From Hyphomicrobiales bacterium (GTDB taxonomy: Bacteria; Pseudomonadota; Alphaproteobacteria; Rhizobiales; Rhizobiaceae), in the NCBI GenBank assembly GCA_900465665.1, contig UBJO01000018.1:58608-122607 (forward strand): a stretch of 64,000 nucleotides of DNA, in the 5' to 3' direction. Every line of letters begins with the position of its first letter. Position 1 is the stretch's first letter. Positions 1 to 8,513 of this stretch are shown here, piece after piece. The notes beneath the pieces are model-generated. The model had not been told where the DNA came from. It worked only from the letters and a program-made list of their open reading frames with translations, and ran no database searches. A program made the translations under genes and the position numbers.

Positions 1-198
1 TATGATCTCTGGCAAGATTTCAATTCGAACGGAATTTTTGTTCTCGACGAGTTGTACGTTGATCAGGCCGCCGCTTCAGCACACCGGGAAACCCCCTATT
101 TTCAAAACTACCTGTCGAAGGTCGCAGACTTCGGGGAACGGCTCGCACTCGTGGTCCAACCTGTAGACGTGGCGCAGGGAGGCAAAAATGTTCAGTAA
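1..198 (+). CDS. ABM-type (antibiotic biosynthesis monooxygenase) protein, 3' part
   Basis: The reading frame is open from base 1 and stops at TAA 196-198, so only the last 65 residues are in the window. They contain the typical second half of a small ABM/quinol-monooxygenase domain: a strand followed by FVLDELYVDQAAASAHRETPY. This matches the ABM protein at 35300-35596, which has FVLDEVYADDAALDNHR at the same place. Proteins of this family are ~100-residue ferredoxin-like dimers that oxidise quinols or act on reactive small molecules. The stop codon lies inside the start of the MFS gene (an 11-base overlap), so the two are probably translationally coupled. The N-terminal half and promoter lie outside the window. 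Confidence 0.8.
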   Translation, partial: YDLWQDFNSNGIFVLDELYVDQAAASAHRETPYFQNYLSKVADFGERLALVVQPVDVAQGGKNVQ

Positions 199-1420
199 GG
201 CGTATGAACGTCAATGTGACGCAGTAAAAATCCACTGCACAGATTCGGGCGAACATAGAAGACGAGCACTTACATTGTTTTCCCTTGCTTTGGGAAGCTT
301 CTGTATTGGTACGTCCGAATTTGCCAGCATGGGAATTCTGCAGCTGTTTTCCGAAAGCTTGCATATCGATATCTCGTCAGCCACGAATGCTATCACCGCA
401 TACGCTTTCGGTGTCGTGATCGGCGCTCCAGCTGTGACACTTGCCGCAGCTAGAATGAACAGGCGTTCGTTGCTTTTGGCTCTTATGCTGTTGTTCGTCT
501 GTGGGAATATCCTTTCAGGGCTTGCAACTAACCTCGGCATGTTTGCAGCTGCCCGGTTTATCTCGGGTCTTCCTCAAGGCGCATATTTTGGAGCTGGCGC
601 TGTCGTCGCTTCCTACATCGTTGGTCCAGGACACGGCGGTAAGGCCTTTTCGTTGGTGATGTCGGGCTTGACGGTAGCGACAATTTTCGGGTCGCCGCTC
701 GCTACGTTTCTTGGCCAACATCTGGGATGGAGAAACACATATTTCTCCGTAGCCGGCCTCGGAGTTATCGCGTTAATCACACTGTTTTTGTGGATTCCCA
801 AAACACGTTCGCTAGACGGCGGCCCAATCAAACAGGAACTGGGTGGCCTGCGGAAGCTCTCTGTTTGGGCGATGATGCTCGTAGCGGCTATAGGTGTCGC
901 AAGCATTTTCGCTGTTTATACATTTATCGGACCTATCGTGACAGACGTACTCAAGCTCGAGCCCAGATGGATCCCGTTGGCTCTAGCTATGTTTGGTCTA
1001 GGGATGACGGCGGGTAACCTGTTTGGAGGCAGACTGGCGGATGGTCACCCTGCCTTGGGAATCCTGATTGGGTTCGGCAGCGCTGTCGTCGTACTTGCTG
1101 TAGTCGCGCTGGTCGGTTCTTCCCCCGTCGTTCTGTTCCCCGGTCTGTTTTTTATCGGGGCGACAATGATGACCGCGATACCGACAATTCAGGTCCGTCT
1201 CACAAGGTTCGCGCCCGAGTCTCCTGCCTTGATGGGAGCTATGAACTTAGCGGCGCTCAACGTGGCAAACGCCGTAGGTGCATGGTCTGGCAGTTTGACT
1301 ATCGCGGCCGGAATGGGTGCCCTTTCGGCCGTGTGGGCTGGTTGCGCGTTGACACTTGTCGGTCTGACCATTTTCTTACTGACGCTGTCAAAGGCCCCTA
1401 AGCTGGCACCCGCGCAATAG
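188..1420 (+). CDS. MFS transporter (drug/arabinose efflux type)
   Basis: 410-residue major facilitator protein of the AraJ/PmrA-like DHA1 efflux group. About 12 hydrophobic segments run through the protein, and the signature stretch LALGSFCIGTSEFASMGIL opens TM1. GLPQGAYFGAGAVVAS and SGLTVATIFGSPLATF lie in TM4-TM5. The start at 188 has AGGGAGG a few bases upstream. The ~35 residues before TM1 are longer than usual, so an internal start is possible. The gene overlaps the end of the ABM monooxygenase gene. The same pairing (ABM plus a close MFS relative) occurs at 30.5-35.6 kb, where the transporter is broken, so this copy may be the only working one. The natural substrate cannot be told from sequence; export of toxic organics or quinones is an inference from the ABM partner. 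Confidence 0.88.
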   Translation: MFSKAYERQCDAVKIHCTDSGEHRRRALTLFSLALGSFCIGTSEFASMGILQLFSESLHIDISSATNAITAYAFGVVIGAPAVTLAAARMNRRSLLLALMLLFVCGNILSGLATNLGMFAAARFISGLPQGAYFGAGAVVASYIVGPGHGGKAFSLVMSGLTVATIFGSPLATFLGQHLGWRNTYFSVAGLGVIALITLFLWIPKTRSLDGGPIKQELGGLRKLSVWAMMLVAAIGVASIFAVYTFIGPIVTDVLKLEPRWIPLALAMFGLGMTAGNLFGGRLADGHPALGILIGFGSAVVVLAVVALVGSSPVVLFPGLFFIGATMMTAIPTIQVRLTRFAPESPALMGAMNLAALNVANAVGAWSGSLTIAAGMGALSAVWAGCALTLVGLTIFLLTLSKAPKLAPAQ

Positions 1421-1459
1421 CGCGGTTGTCAGCTCACAAAGCCCGTAAGACTTTGAGTT

Positions 1460-1477
1460 AAGGGCTTAAGAGCCCTT
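1460..1477 (+). terminator. Hairpin after MFS gene, terminator-like
   Basis: A perfect 7-bp stem AAGGGCT/AGCCCTT with loop TAAG lies 40 bases after the MFS stop and is followed by only a short T-rich stretch. It would separate the MFS unit from the OYE gene. A weak terminator is the likeliest role. Confidence 0.4.
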
Positions 1478-1566
1478 TACAACTTCGGATATCCGATCAG
1501 AACGAGGCTATCCGGGAAATTGAGATCAGGCCCACGCCGGCCGCAGGGCAACGGAGCATAAAAATC

Positions 1567-2673
1567 ATGCAATCACCAGCTCTCTTTAAGCCCATTCAGG
1601 TCAGGGACCTGTGTCTCCGCAATCGGATTGTAATCGCACCGATGTGCCAATACTCCGCTGAAGATGGATGTATGAATGAGTGGCATCTGATGCATCTCGG
1701 AAAGCTTGCGATGTCGGGCGCAGGTCTTCTTACTATCGAAGCCACAGCGGTCAGCCCAGAAGGTCGGATTACGTACGCCGATCTCGGTCTCTGGAACGAT
1801 CTGACCTACGCTGCGATGAGCCTTACGCTGGATAGCATAAGGCGTTGGTCAGATACGCCGATTGCCATTCAGTTGAATCATGCGGGAAGGAAAGCTTCGA
1901 CTGACCTCCCTTGGAAAGGGGGCGCTCAGTTTTCTCCAGGCAGCGGTTTCGGCTGGCAAACTGTTGCCCCGTCCCCCGCGCCCTACACTAAGGGCGATCA
2001 CCTTTCGGCGTCGTTAGATAAAGCTGGGATACGAGAAATAAGACAAGCTTTCGCTGATGCCGCCCAACGCGCCGCGAAAGCGGGTCTTGATGCCGTTCAA
2101 CTGCATGTAGCTCACGGGTATCTACTCCACCAGTTTCTCTCGCCGCTTTCGAACTTCCGCACGGATGAATACGGTGGATCTGTCAACAACCGCATGAAAT
2201 TCCCGCTCGAAGTATTTGATGCTGTGCGAGGGGTATTCCCATCAGAGCGGCCAGTTTCGGTCAGGCTCTCCGCAACTGACTGGGTGAAGGGGGGGCTGCA
2301 GCTTGAGCAAAGCTTCGCATTTGCAAACGAGCTCAAACAGCGAGGCTGTGACGTGATACATGTGACAAGTGGTGGATTGGACCCGTCGCAAGACATCCCG
2401 ATTGGTCCAAGTTATCAAGTTCCGTTCGCCCGTAAGATCAAGGAAGAAGTTGGCTTGCCCGTTGTGGCAGCAGGACTCATCACCGGCTTTGATCAGGCTG
2501 AGGGGATTGTCAGTACAGGAGACGCCGATATGGTGGGCCTTGCAAGAACAATTCTGTTTGACCCGAACTGGCCTTGGCACGCAGCGGCGCACCTCGGAGG
2601 AAAGGTGCGTGCACCGAACCAGTATCTTCGTTCTCGGCCATCTAACTATCGTGATCTCTTCGACGTCGAATGA
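1567..2673 (+). CDS. NADH:flavin oxidoreductase, Old Yellow Enzyme family (YqjM-like)
   Basis: 368-residue FMN-dependent TIM-barrel ene-reductase. N-terminal LFKPIQVRDLCLRNRIVIAP is the classic OYE opening, and MCQYSAEDG is the YqjM-type Cys-containing motif that tunes FMN. QLNHAGRKA follows, then the catalytic pair region LHVAHGYLLHQFLSPLSNFR, and finally VVAAGLITG and MVGLARTILFDP, which bind the FMN phosphate. Family members reduce activated C=C bonds with NAD(P)H and are often induced by electrophile stress. A 90-residue membrane protein follows with a 4-base overlap. The neighbouring VOC, ABM and MFS genes suggest a cluster that handles electrophilic or quinone compounds. The precise substrate is unknown. 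Confidence 0.92.
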   Translation: MQSPALFKPIQVRDLCLRNRIVIAPMCQYSAEDGCMNEWHLMHLGKLAMSGAGLLTIEATAVSPEGRITYADLGLWNDLTYAAMSLTLDSIRRWSDTPIAIQLNHAGRKASTDLPWKGGAQFSPGSGFGWQTVAPSPAPYTKGDHLSASLDKAGIREIRQAFADAAQRAAKAGLDAVQLHVAHGYLLHQFLSPLSNFRTDEYGGSVNNRMKFPLEVFDAVRGVFPSERPVSVRLSATDWVKGGLQLEQSFAFANELKQRGCDVIHVTSGGLDPSQDIPIGPSYQVPFARKIKEEVGLPVVAAGLITGFDQAEGIVSTGDADMVGLARTILFDPNWPWHAAAHLGGKVRAPNQYLRSRPSNYRDLFDVE

Positions 2674-2942
2674 AAACTATACGGGCTAAAAGCACGATGT
2701 TGTGGATGGCTTTCCAAATTTCCATCGGTGCGACGGCAAACTCCATTCTTGGAACCTTTATTGCGAGCGACCCCAGCGTCGAACTCTACGTTGGGTATGC
2801 CTCACTTGGCGCAATGGTATCCGCTTCTTTGTACGATGAGGAAACTCATGACCTCACCGTGTTGAAGCGACTGGCAAGCGTGGCCTCCGCGGTTACAGCA
2901 AGCGCCTTATTCACTTTAGTCGCCCACTTGTCCCTCCTGTAA
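2670..2942 (+). CDS. Small membrane protein of unknown function
   Basis: 90 residues. The ATG overlaps the OYE stop codon (ATGA), which points to translational coupling. The protein has a hydrophobic stretch near residues 8-28 (MLWMAFQISIGATANSILG), another around 38-52 and a third at the C-terminus (ASAVTASALFTLVAHL), with a charged middle (DEETHDLTVLKR). It resembles many rhizobial two- or three-TM hypothetical proteins. I do not recognise a family. Expression together with the reductase is the only functional hint. Confidence 0.6.
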   Translation: MKTIRAKSTMLWMAFQISIGATANSILGTFIASDPSVELYVGYASLGAMVSASLYDEETHDLTVLKRLASVASAVTASALFTLVAHLSLL

Positions 2943-3116
2943 CAGCGCCGCGTTTGCTTCGGATCGTCCTGCCGCACGCGACAGATGCCAATCCACGCTC
3001 TTGGCTCGGTTACGGCGGTTAACGTCTTTTCACGATGATTAACGCGACCGCATGGATCGCCGATTGTAGCTTTTCGTTGCTAGCTGGGCGAAACGAAACG
3101 CAATTGGAGAAATTTG

Positions 3117-3992
3117 ATGACCGACGAAACTAAAGTAAACGATTCTTGCCCGCAGAATCCTGATCGGAGAACCCTACTCAGAACGGCCGGTGCGGTCACG
3201 TTGGGAGGTCTCGCGCTCGCGGCCCAGAGTGGTGCTCCAGCTCTCGCGCAAACAGCGAAAGCGTCAAAGTCTGTCGTTGACCGCGACAGTGCGGCACTTG
3301 GAATGCGCTTGCAAGGTGTACAGCACTTTGGCCTGACTGTTCAGAATATGGATCGTGCCTTTGAGTTTTATACCGAAGTCCTTGGTGGAACCGAAGTCAT
3401 GCGCGACGGCGACTTCAAGGGCGAAAAGATCCACAACACGATCCTTGCCGACCAGGAGATTCTAGCGGAAGAGCTGCACGTCAATCCTAGAACAATGGGA
3501 GTTCCAGATCTGATGGAGGGAACGCAACGTCTCGACGTTCGTTTTGTCCAATTCGATAATGTTGTCCTCGAGCTACTGCAATATCGCGATGCGGATCAGC
3601 CAATGGGCAACGGGAATAGCTGGGCTGAACCGCGTGACCATATGAGCCCCGCTTATCCGCGTTCGATGCATATATGTTTTTACATTCGAGACGACGTCGA
3701 CTTCAACAAGTTCATCCATGACCTTGAAGCCGAGTCAGCACGTCGCGGCATGACTCAGGTGAAGGCCAACCGGTCGATCACCGTTACGACTGAAAAGGAG
3801 CGCCAAAATGCTCCACTTGACGCCAATACAAACAAGATCACGGAAGGCAAGTCGAACGGATGGGCCTTGATCTATTGCAAAGGCCCGGAAGGCGAACAGC
3901 TCGAGTTCGTTCAGGCGCTGGGGCCAGTCAAGAAGACCTTCCAGAACGCTTACAACGATCGTCAGAAACTGATCGGAGCAGACAAGGGCTAA
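3117..3992 (+). CDS. Tat-exported VOC (glyoxalase/dioxygenase fold) protein
   Basis: 291 residues from ATG 3117; a TTG directly before it is in frame, but GGAGA at 3106-3110 fits the ATG better. Residues ~20-47 are a twin-arginine signal (RRTLLRTAGAVTLGGLALAA ending ALAQ). The mature part begins with GVQHFGLTVQNMDRAFEFY, the metal-binding first strand of the vicinal-oxygen-chelate fold. A second half contains MHICFYIRDDVDFNKF and ends GEQLEFVQALG, with paired His/Glu ligands. Such proteins bind a divalent metal and can be dioxygenases, isomerases or resistance proteins. Export of a VOC protein is less common than cytoplasmic location. It is followed after 55 bases by a periplasmic ABM monooxygenase, so the two may act on the same extracytoplasmic compound. 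Confidence 0.82.
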   Translation: MTDETKVNDSCPQNPDRRTLLRTAGAVTLGGLALAAQSGAPALAQTAKASKSVVDRDSAALGMRLQGVQHFGLTVQNMDRAFEFYTEVLGGTEVMRDGDFKGEKIHNTILADQEILAEELHVNPRTMGVPDLMEGTQRLDVRFVQFDNVVLELLQYRDADQPMGNGNSWAEPRDHMSPAYPRSMHICFYIRDDVDFNKFIHDLEAESARRGMTQVKANRSITVTTEKERQNAPLDANTNKITEGKSNGWALIYCKGPEGEQLEFVQALGPVKKTFQNAYNDRQKLIGADKG

Positions 3993-4001
3993 CTTAGGTC
4001 T

Positions 4002-4026
4002 GGGGTAGCCGGCTTCCGGCCGCCCC
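4002..4026 (+). terminator. GC-rich hairpin between VOC and ABM genes
   Basis: Stem GGGG..GCCGG / CCGGC..CCCC with a 3-base loop and small internal bulges, and no T-run. It may attenuate or stabilise the 3' end of the upstream message rather than terminate transcription fully. Confidence 0.35.
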
Positions 4027-4047
4027 GCATTTCACAGGAGAAGAGCC

Positions 4048-4452
4048 ATGAATTTTCGACTTGGACTAACACTACTGACTGGAATCGCGTTCGCCGTCCC
4101 CGCTACTACAACTCTCGCCGCAGACGGCCCTGGAAAGGGATACGAAGCGGTTCAAACCGGGGCTTATTCAGTAGTTGCGGAGATTTCAGCGAAGCCAGGC
4201 AAAGAGGCTGAACTTCGTAGTGCCACGATCCCACTCGTCAAGCTTGTTCGCGGCGATCCCAAAAATCTCGTCTATTTCCTTCAGGAGGATCGAGACAACC
4301 CAGGTCGTTTTGTCTTCTACGAAGTATTCGCGTCCAAAGCGGACTTCGACGCACACAACGAAACCCCTTACGTTAAAGACTGGTTCGCGAAGCTTCCTTC
4401 GCTTGCTCAAGGTGGGGTCAAGGTCACCAAATTAGAGATCCTCAACAACTAG
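4048..4452 (+). CDS. Periplasmic ABM-domain quinol monooxygenase-like protein
   Basis: 134 residues. Residues 1-25 form a Sec signal peptide (LTLLTGIAFAVPATTTLAA, cleaved about AxA). Residues ~38-130 are a complete ABM ferredoxin-like domain: YSVVAEISAKPGKEAELR, then LVYFLQEDRDNPGRFVFYEV, FASKADFDAHNETPYVKDWF and the closing VKVTKLEI strand. AGGAGAAG precedes the ATG. It probably dimerises and may oxidise or scavenge reactive phenolics. It lies directly after the exported VOC protein and before a periplasmic binding protein, so three consecutive genes encode envelope proteins. The exact reaction is unknown. Confidence 0.85.
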   Translation: MNFRLGLTLLTGIAFAVPATTTLAADGPGKGYEAVQTGAYSVVAEISAKPGKEAELRSATIPLVKLVRGDPKNLVYFLQEDRDNPGRFVFYEVFASKADFDAHNETPYVKDWFAKLPSLAQGGVKVTKLEILNN

Positions 4453-4467
4453 TGTCTGGAGTCCAAC

Positions 4468-5358
4468 GTGCGCACTTCGTTGCTTACGAGAAGATCGATG
4501 CTTATCGGCGGGGTAGGAGCAGTGGTCGTTGATTTCGCCCAAGCTCAAGTACCTAAAAAGCGACCGATAAGACTTGGACAAGTCTCTCTCAGTTTCTATG
4601 CGGTGACGGGCGCAGTTGTGCACGAGGTCCTCGAGAGGCTCGGCCATCAGGTCGAGCTGATCGAAGGGCCGCACGAAAAGATTTTCCCACTTCTTGCAGC
4701 TGGCTCGGTCGACCTAATGGCAGCCGTGTGGCTACCGGAGGGCCACGCCGCCTACTGGAAGAAATATGGGCAGAATGCGAGAGAGATCGCTCGCCTCTAC
4801 GACGAAGCACGGTTTTTCTGGGCTGTGCCAAGTTATGTTCCCAATGGTATGATTCAAGATATCTCTGATCTAGCCAAACCTGAAGTCGCTTCTAAAATGA
4901 CTAGGACAATCCAAGGGATTGGCTTGGGCGCTGCGATCACTACCCTATCTCAGCAAGCGGTAAATGAGTACGGCTTAGCATCTTTAGGTTACACTTTACA
5001 GGCCGGGGACCAGAAACAATGGATCCAAACCCTGCTTAAAGCCACTGCCGAAAAGCAGTGGGTTGTCTTTCCAACTTGGGCACCGCAGTACCTCAACGCG
5101 AGCGGTATAATTAGACCCCTTGCAGACTCCAGAGGCATTTTAGGAAAAACGAACCACGGCTCACTCGTTGGTACTGTCGAAAGTATCAACGCTCTGCCGT
5201 TGGAAACCGTCATGGTGTTGCAGCGAATAAACATCGGCCTAGACGGCGTGACGGAGATGGATCGACTCATGAACGTAGACCGAATGTCGCCCCGCGCAGC
5301 CGCGAGACTTTGGATGACCAGGAATAGAGACAAAGTCGACCTTTGGCTAAACAGATAA
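4468..5358 (+). CDS. Glycine-betaine/proline-type ABC substrate-binding protein (ProX/OpuAC family), orphan
   Basis: 296 residues, GTG start 15 bases after the previous stop, with a GGAG-like site before it. The N-terminus is a short export signal (RRSMLIGGVGAVVVDFAQAQ). The body matches the OpuAC fold: IRLGQVSLSFYAVTGAVVHEVLE, then GSVDLMAAVWLPEGHAAYW, a typical quaternary-amine pocket segment with aromatic residues, and a C-terminal LNVDRMSPRAAARLWM. No permease or ATPase gene is adjacent, so it must use a transporter encoded elsewhere or serve as a sensor. The ligand may be a betaine or another zwitterion. Confidence 0.78.
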   Translation: MRTSLLTRRSMLIGGVGAVVVDFAQAQVPKKRPIRLGQVSLSFYAVTGAVVHEVLERLGHQVELIEGPHEKIFPLLAAGSVDLMAAVWLPEGHAAYWKKYGQNAREIARLYDEARFFWAVPSYVPNGMIQDISDLAKPEVASKMTRTIQGIGLGAAITTLSQQAVNEYGLASLGYTLQAGDQKQWIQTLLKATAEKQWVVFPTWAPQYLNASGIIRPLADSRGILGKTNHGSLVGTVESINALPLETVMVLQRINIGLDGVTEMDRLMNVDRMSPRAAARLWMTRNRDKVDLWLNR

Positions 5359-5382
5359 CGGCGATATTGGCTCAGATTTGCA

Positions 5383-6444
5383 TCATCCGCCGGTGACGCT
5401 CATGTGACGTGCAACGGCCGGCCGCTTTTGGAACCGGTCGATCACAAAATCGTGGCCTTTCGGTTTACGGCGTATGGCATCGTCGATAGCGATCGCAACA
5501 ATTCGATCATCCGCGGTAGATCTGAGCATCTCGCGAAAATCTGCTGCATCATCCTGGCCGAGGCACATGTAAAGTCGGCCTGTGCAGGTTAGTCGAATGC
5601 GGTTGCAGCTCTCGCAGAAATTATGCGTCAAGGGCGTGATGAAACCAAGACGTCCGCCGGTTTCCCGAACGGTCACATATCGCGCTGGGCCACCGCTCGT
5701 GTGGTTCTGCTCTCTCAGACTGAAATGCTGCTCTAGGCTCCTTCTCACGTCTGAAAGTGGGATATATTGATTTGTTCGATCTTCGCTGACATCGCCCATC
5801 GGCATTGTCTCAATTATAGTAAGATCCATCCCGCGTTGATGTGCGAACCGGATCATTTGCGGTAATTCGGCGTCATTTACGTTTTTCAACGCAACGACGT
5901 TCAGCTTGATTTTCAGCCCCGCTTCCTGCGCTTTTGTGATACCCTCCATGACACGTTCCATCACACCCGAACGAGTTATCTGCTGGAACTTGACAGGATC
6001 GAGCGTGTCGAGGGAGACATTTACACGGCGAACCCCGCAGTCGAAAAGTTCCTCTGCAAAGCGTGATAGCTGCGAGCCGTTGGTCGTGAGCGTGACCTCC
6101 TCCAAACCGGATCCGATACGCTTCCCGAGGGCACGGACAAGATCCATGATGTTCCTGCGCACAAGCGGTTCGCCGCCGGTCAGGCGTATTTTCGTCACGC
6201 CCTTCTCGATGAACACCGAACAAAGTCGGTACATTTCATCGAGAGAAAGCAATTCTTTCCGAGGAAGGAACGTCATGTTCTCCGCCATGCAATAGGTGCA
6301 CCGGAAGTCACACCTATCTGTCACCGAAACTCGGAGATAGTTCACTTTTCTTTGAAATGGATCAATCATTGGCGATCCGAGGTATCCCTGGGCTTCACGC
6401 GGCGTGACGCCTTCTTCGGCAGGCTCGGTCGGTCGTCCAAACAT
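5383..6444 (-). CDS. moaA: GTP 3',8-cyclase MoaA (molybdenum cofactor biosynthesis)
   Basis: 353 residues from ATG 6444, preceded by GGAGAG. Radical-SAM enzyme for the first step of molybdopterin synthesis, converting GTP to 3',8-cyclo-GTP. Cys45, Cys49 and Cys52 ([10 protein letters not shown]) hold the SAM-binding 4Fe-4S cluster. LTGGEPLVR is the GGEP motif. The C-terminal [20 protein letters not shown] carries the second cluster that binds GTP, and the chain ends ...SVTGG, the essential GG tail. An in-frame upstream extension would overlap xdhC and is rejected on the basis of the ribosome binding site. It lies 16 bases after the xdhC stop, as an operon. A broken second copy of this gene is at 39.95-40.36 kb. 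It presumably supplies cofactor for the aldehyde oxidoreductase and YdeP-like enzyme in this window. Confidence 0.95.
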   Translation of the reverse strand: MFGRPTEPAEEGVTPREAQGYLGSPMIDPFQRKVNYLRVSVTDRCDFRCTYCMAENMTFLPRKELLSLDEMYRLCSVFIEKGVTKIRLTGGEPLVRRNIMDLVRALGKRIGSGLEEVTLTTNGSQLSRFAEELFDCGVRRVNVSLDTLDPVKFQQITRSGVMERVMEGITKAQEAGLKIKLNVVALKNVNDAELPQMIRFAHQRGMDLTIIETMPMGDVSEDRTNQYIPLSDVRRSLEQHFSLREQNHTSGGPARYVTVRETGGRLGFITPLTHNFCESCNRIRLTCTGRLYMCLGQDDAADFREMLRSTADDRIVAIAIDDAIRRKPKGHDFVIDRFQKRPAVARHMSVTGG

Positions 6445-6460
6445 GGCGCTCTCCGTCGTT

Positions 6461-7384
6461 TTATCTTTGACTGGCCAAACGGCTTGCGGATACGTCGGCC
6501 ACGATCGACAATGCGAGCGACGATGCATCACGAGCAGGTCCGAAGATTCCTATCGGGGCTTTCACCCTCCTAATCGCGTCTTCGGATGCGATCGAGCGAA
6601 GCATAGAAATTCGCATCTGATGGGTCCGAGTGCTGCCAAGCGCTCCGATGTAAAAGGCGTCCGAATCCAGAACCTCTCTGAGGACGTCGTATTCTCGGTG
6701 CAGGTCATGATGAAGTAGGACAACTGCGGTGTAACGATCAATCGCAACTCGCCCGCCGGAGAGTGTCCGGGTGCCTTGGTAATCAATCACCTCGTAACCA
6801 GCAGCAGTCGCGACAACCGACACGGCTTCGGATTCGAGTGGGTTGCCTGAGACTACCATTCGTGTCCGGGGCCGGTATACTGTGCAAAATTCACCGGAGG
6901 CGTTCCATCCAATGGACTTGCAGCCCTCCAAGTCTGAGATTGACTGGCTATCAGGCGAATACGACAGCGTCGTCTCGGTGCGAAGGGCAATTCGATCGAG
7001 AGTCCGCTGGATCACCTCGATGTTCCGTAACACATGAATGGAGACAGTTATACCGCCGCCGCAGGGCAAAACGATGTCAAAAAAGGGAGAGCCATCACCG
7101 TACCGAGCTATCCGGTCCTGGCCCTGCGCCAGTGCCTCAAGTGCTTCGGCCGCGACTGCAGCTTCAACGCATCCTCCAGAAACGTATCCACAGTAACGAC
7201 CGTCCTCGGCGACAGCCATCTGCGAACCGAGGCTCCTCGCGGCTCCTCCCCTAATTTCGGTTAAGGTCGCCACCGCAACCCCGCCTCTAGCGTATGCATC
7301 CCTCGCGAAGCTCAGTATATCGTCCGGCGCGTCGCTCCGAAATGCGCGTACAGGTGTCGGATGAAGTTCAGCGGGTAAGAGCAT
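6461..7384 (-). CDS. XdhC/CoxI-family molybdenum-cofactor insertion chaperone
   Basis: 307 residues; ATG 7384 has AAGGA upstream. The N-terminal half carries the XdhC_CoxI signature [19 protein letters not shown] and [16 protein letters not shown], with Cys in [24 protein letters not shown] follows, with the second conserved Cys that binds Moco. The C-terminal Rossmann domain has [16 protein letters not shown] and [14 protein letters not shown]. These proteins sulfurylate or deliver Moco to xanthine-dehydrogenase-family enzymes, like PaoD for PaoABC. It forms an operon with moaA and lies next to the minus-strand 2Fe-2S subunit gene, which fits a dedicated maturase for the hydroxylase encoded here. 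Confidence 0.92.
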   Translation of the reverse strand: MLLPAELHPTPVRAFRSDAPDDILSFARDAYARGGVAVATLTEIRGGAARSLGSQMAVAEDGRYCGYVSGGCVEAAVAAEALEALAQGQDRIARYGDGSPFFDIVLPCGGGITVSIHVLRNIEVIQRTLDRIALRTETTLSYSPDSQSISDLEGCKSIGWNASGEFCTVYRPRTRMVVSGNPLESEAVSVVATAAGYEVIDYQGTRTLSGGRVAIDRYTAVVLLHHDLHREYDVLREVLDSDAFYIGALGSTRTHQMRISMLRSIASEDAIRRVKAPIGIFGPARDASSLALSIVADVSASRLASQR

Positions 7385-7475
7385 CGCGACAGTCCTTCAA
7401 ACAGGGGTGGACCACAAACAAGACAAACGTACGCCAGTACAGCAGCGCTTTAGTACTGTAGCTCTTGCATTCGCC

Positions 7476-8048
7476 TCAGTCTGACTGCGCCACCTCGGTT
7501 ATGGCGGCCACGATGTTCGAATATGCACCGCAGCGACAGATATTGCCGCTCATGCGCTCTCGTATCTCGTCTGGGCTAAGGCCTATTTGAGCCGTGATAT
7601 CCTCGGTCACATGGCTTGGGATGTTATTTTTGATCTCACCTAATACTGCGACAGACGAGCATATCTGACCCGGAGTGCAGTAGCCGCATTGGAAGCCATC
7701 GTGCCTTACGAAAGCGTCCTGCATGGGATGTAAGGACCCCGGGGCTCCGAGGCCTTCGATAGTTGTCACCTCGTCACCGTCGTGCATGACTGCCAGCGAT
7801 AGGCACGCGTTGATCCTGATTCCGTTGACGATGACGGTGCACGCCCCGCACTGACCGTGATCGCAACCTTTCTTTGTGCCCGTGAGATCGAGGTGCTCTC
7901 GCAAGGCATCTAACAACGTGGTGCGATTATCGATTTCAAGATCGTGCTTTTTGCCGTTGACTTTTAGGCTGACCGTTGAGTTCATCCGGCCAAGATCATG
8001 AACCGCCGCATCGTGTTTCTTCGAACCAGATCGCGCTGCGTTTTCCAT
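7476..8048 (-). CDS. Aldehyde/xanthine oxidoreductase 2Fe-2S subunit (PaoA/YagT type)
   Basis: 190 residues from ATG 8048, chosen because GGGAGA lies just upstream. The plant-ferredoxin-like domain carries CDHGQCGACTVIVNG plus a further Cys in NACLSLAV for the first 2Fe-2S cluster. The helical domain has CGYCTPGQICS and GNICRCGAYSNI for the second cluster. About 30 residues precede the ferredoxin fold (ENAARSGSKKHD...), without a clear twin-arginine motif. It passes electrons between the FAD and molybdenum subunits. Those two subunits are on the other strand at 12.2-15.4 kb, with three unrelated genes between. In E. coli and most bacteria the three subunits form one operon, so this separation is unusual. 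Confidence 0.9.
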   Translation of the reverse strand: MENAARSGSKKHDAAVHDLGRMNSTVSLKVNGKKHDLEIDNRTTLLDALREHLDLTGTKKGCDHGQCGACTVIVNGIRINACLSLAVMHDGDEVTTIEGLGAPGSLHPMQDAFVRHDGFQCGYCTPGQICSSVAVLGEIKNNIPSHVTEDITAQIGLSPDEIRERMSGNICRCGAYSNIVAAITEVAQSD

Positions 8049-8513
8049 AGTTATCTCCCTTATCCAATTTCTTACGTCAGGCTCAGGTGCAGCTCGCCAC
8101 AACCTGCCCAAGCATTCGCTTTCCTGGGTGCGGTGAAACCATCACGGTTCACCAAGCACCCAATGCATTCGGGGCTTACTCGTTCAGGGAGGAATCCTAT
8201 TTCACAAAATTTAGCGTAATTTGCCGCCCCATTGAACCTAGTGGCCCTGCCGAGGTGTCATGTAACGTGGGAAGGCTGGTACCGTCGTGATATTGGTCAC
8301 ACTCTCCGTTTCCAGTTCCTCCGTCTCGTCTGGAACTTCGGAAACATCCTGCGAACGGACCAGTTTCGATGTCCTCGATTTCACCCGGAAAGCTTGTCGA
8401 GTTATTTTTTCGGTCATGGCTGGCTCCAGGTAGCTTTGTTTTCCTAACTGCACATAATAGCAAAAAAGAGCAGGAGATGATGTTAAACGCGGTCAAGACT
8501 TGTCAATTTTAAC
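8049..8513. other. 465-base intergenic region upstream of the 2Fe-2S subunit gene
   Basis: It must hold the promoter of the minus-strand 2Fe-2S/xdhC/moaA genes. I see no convincing gene, repeat or operator. Short open frames on both strands lack ribosome binding sites and family features. Confidence 0.4.
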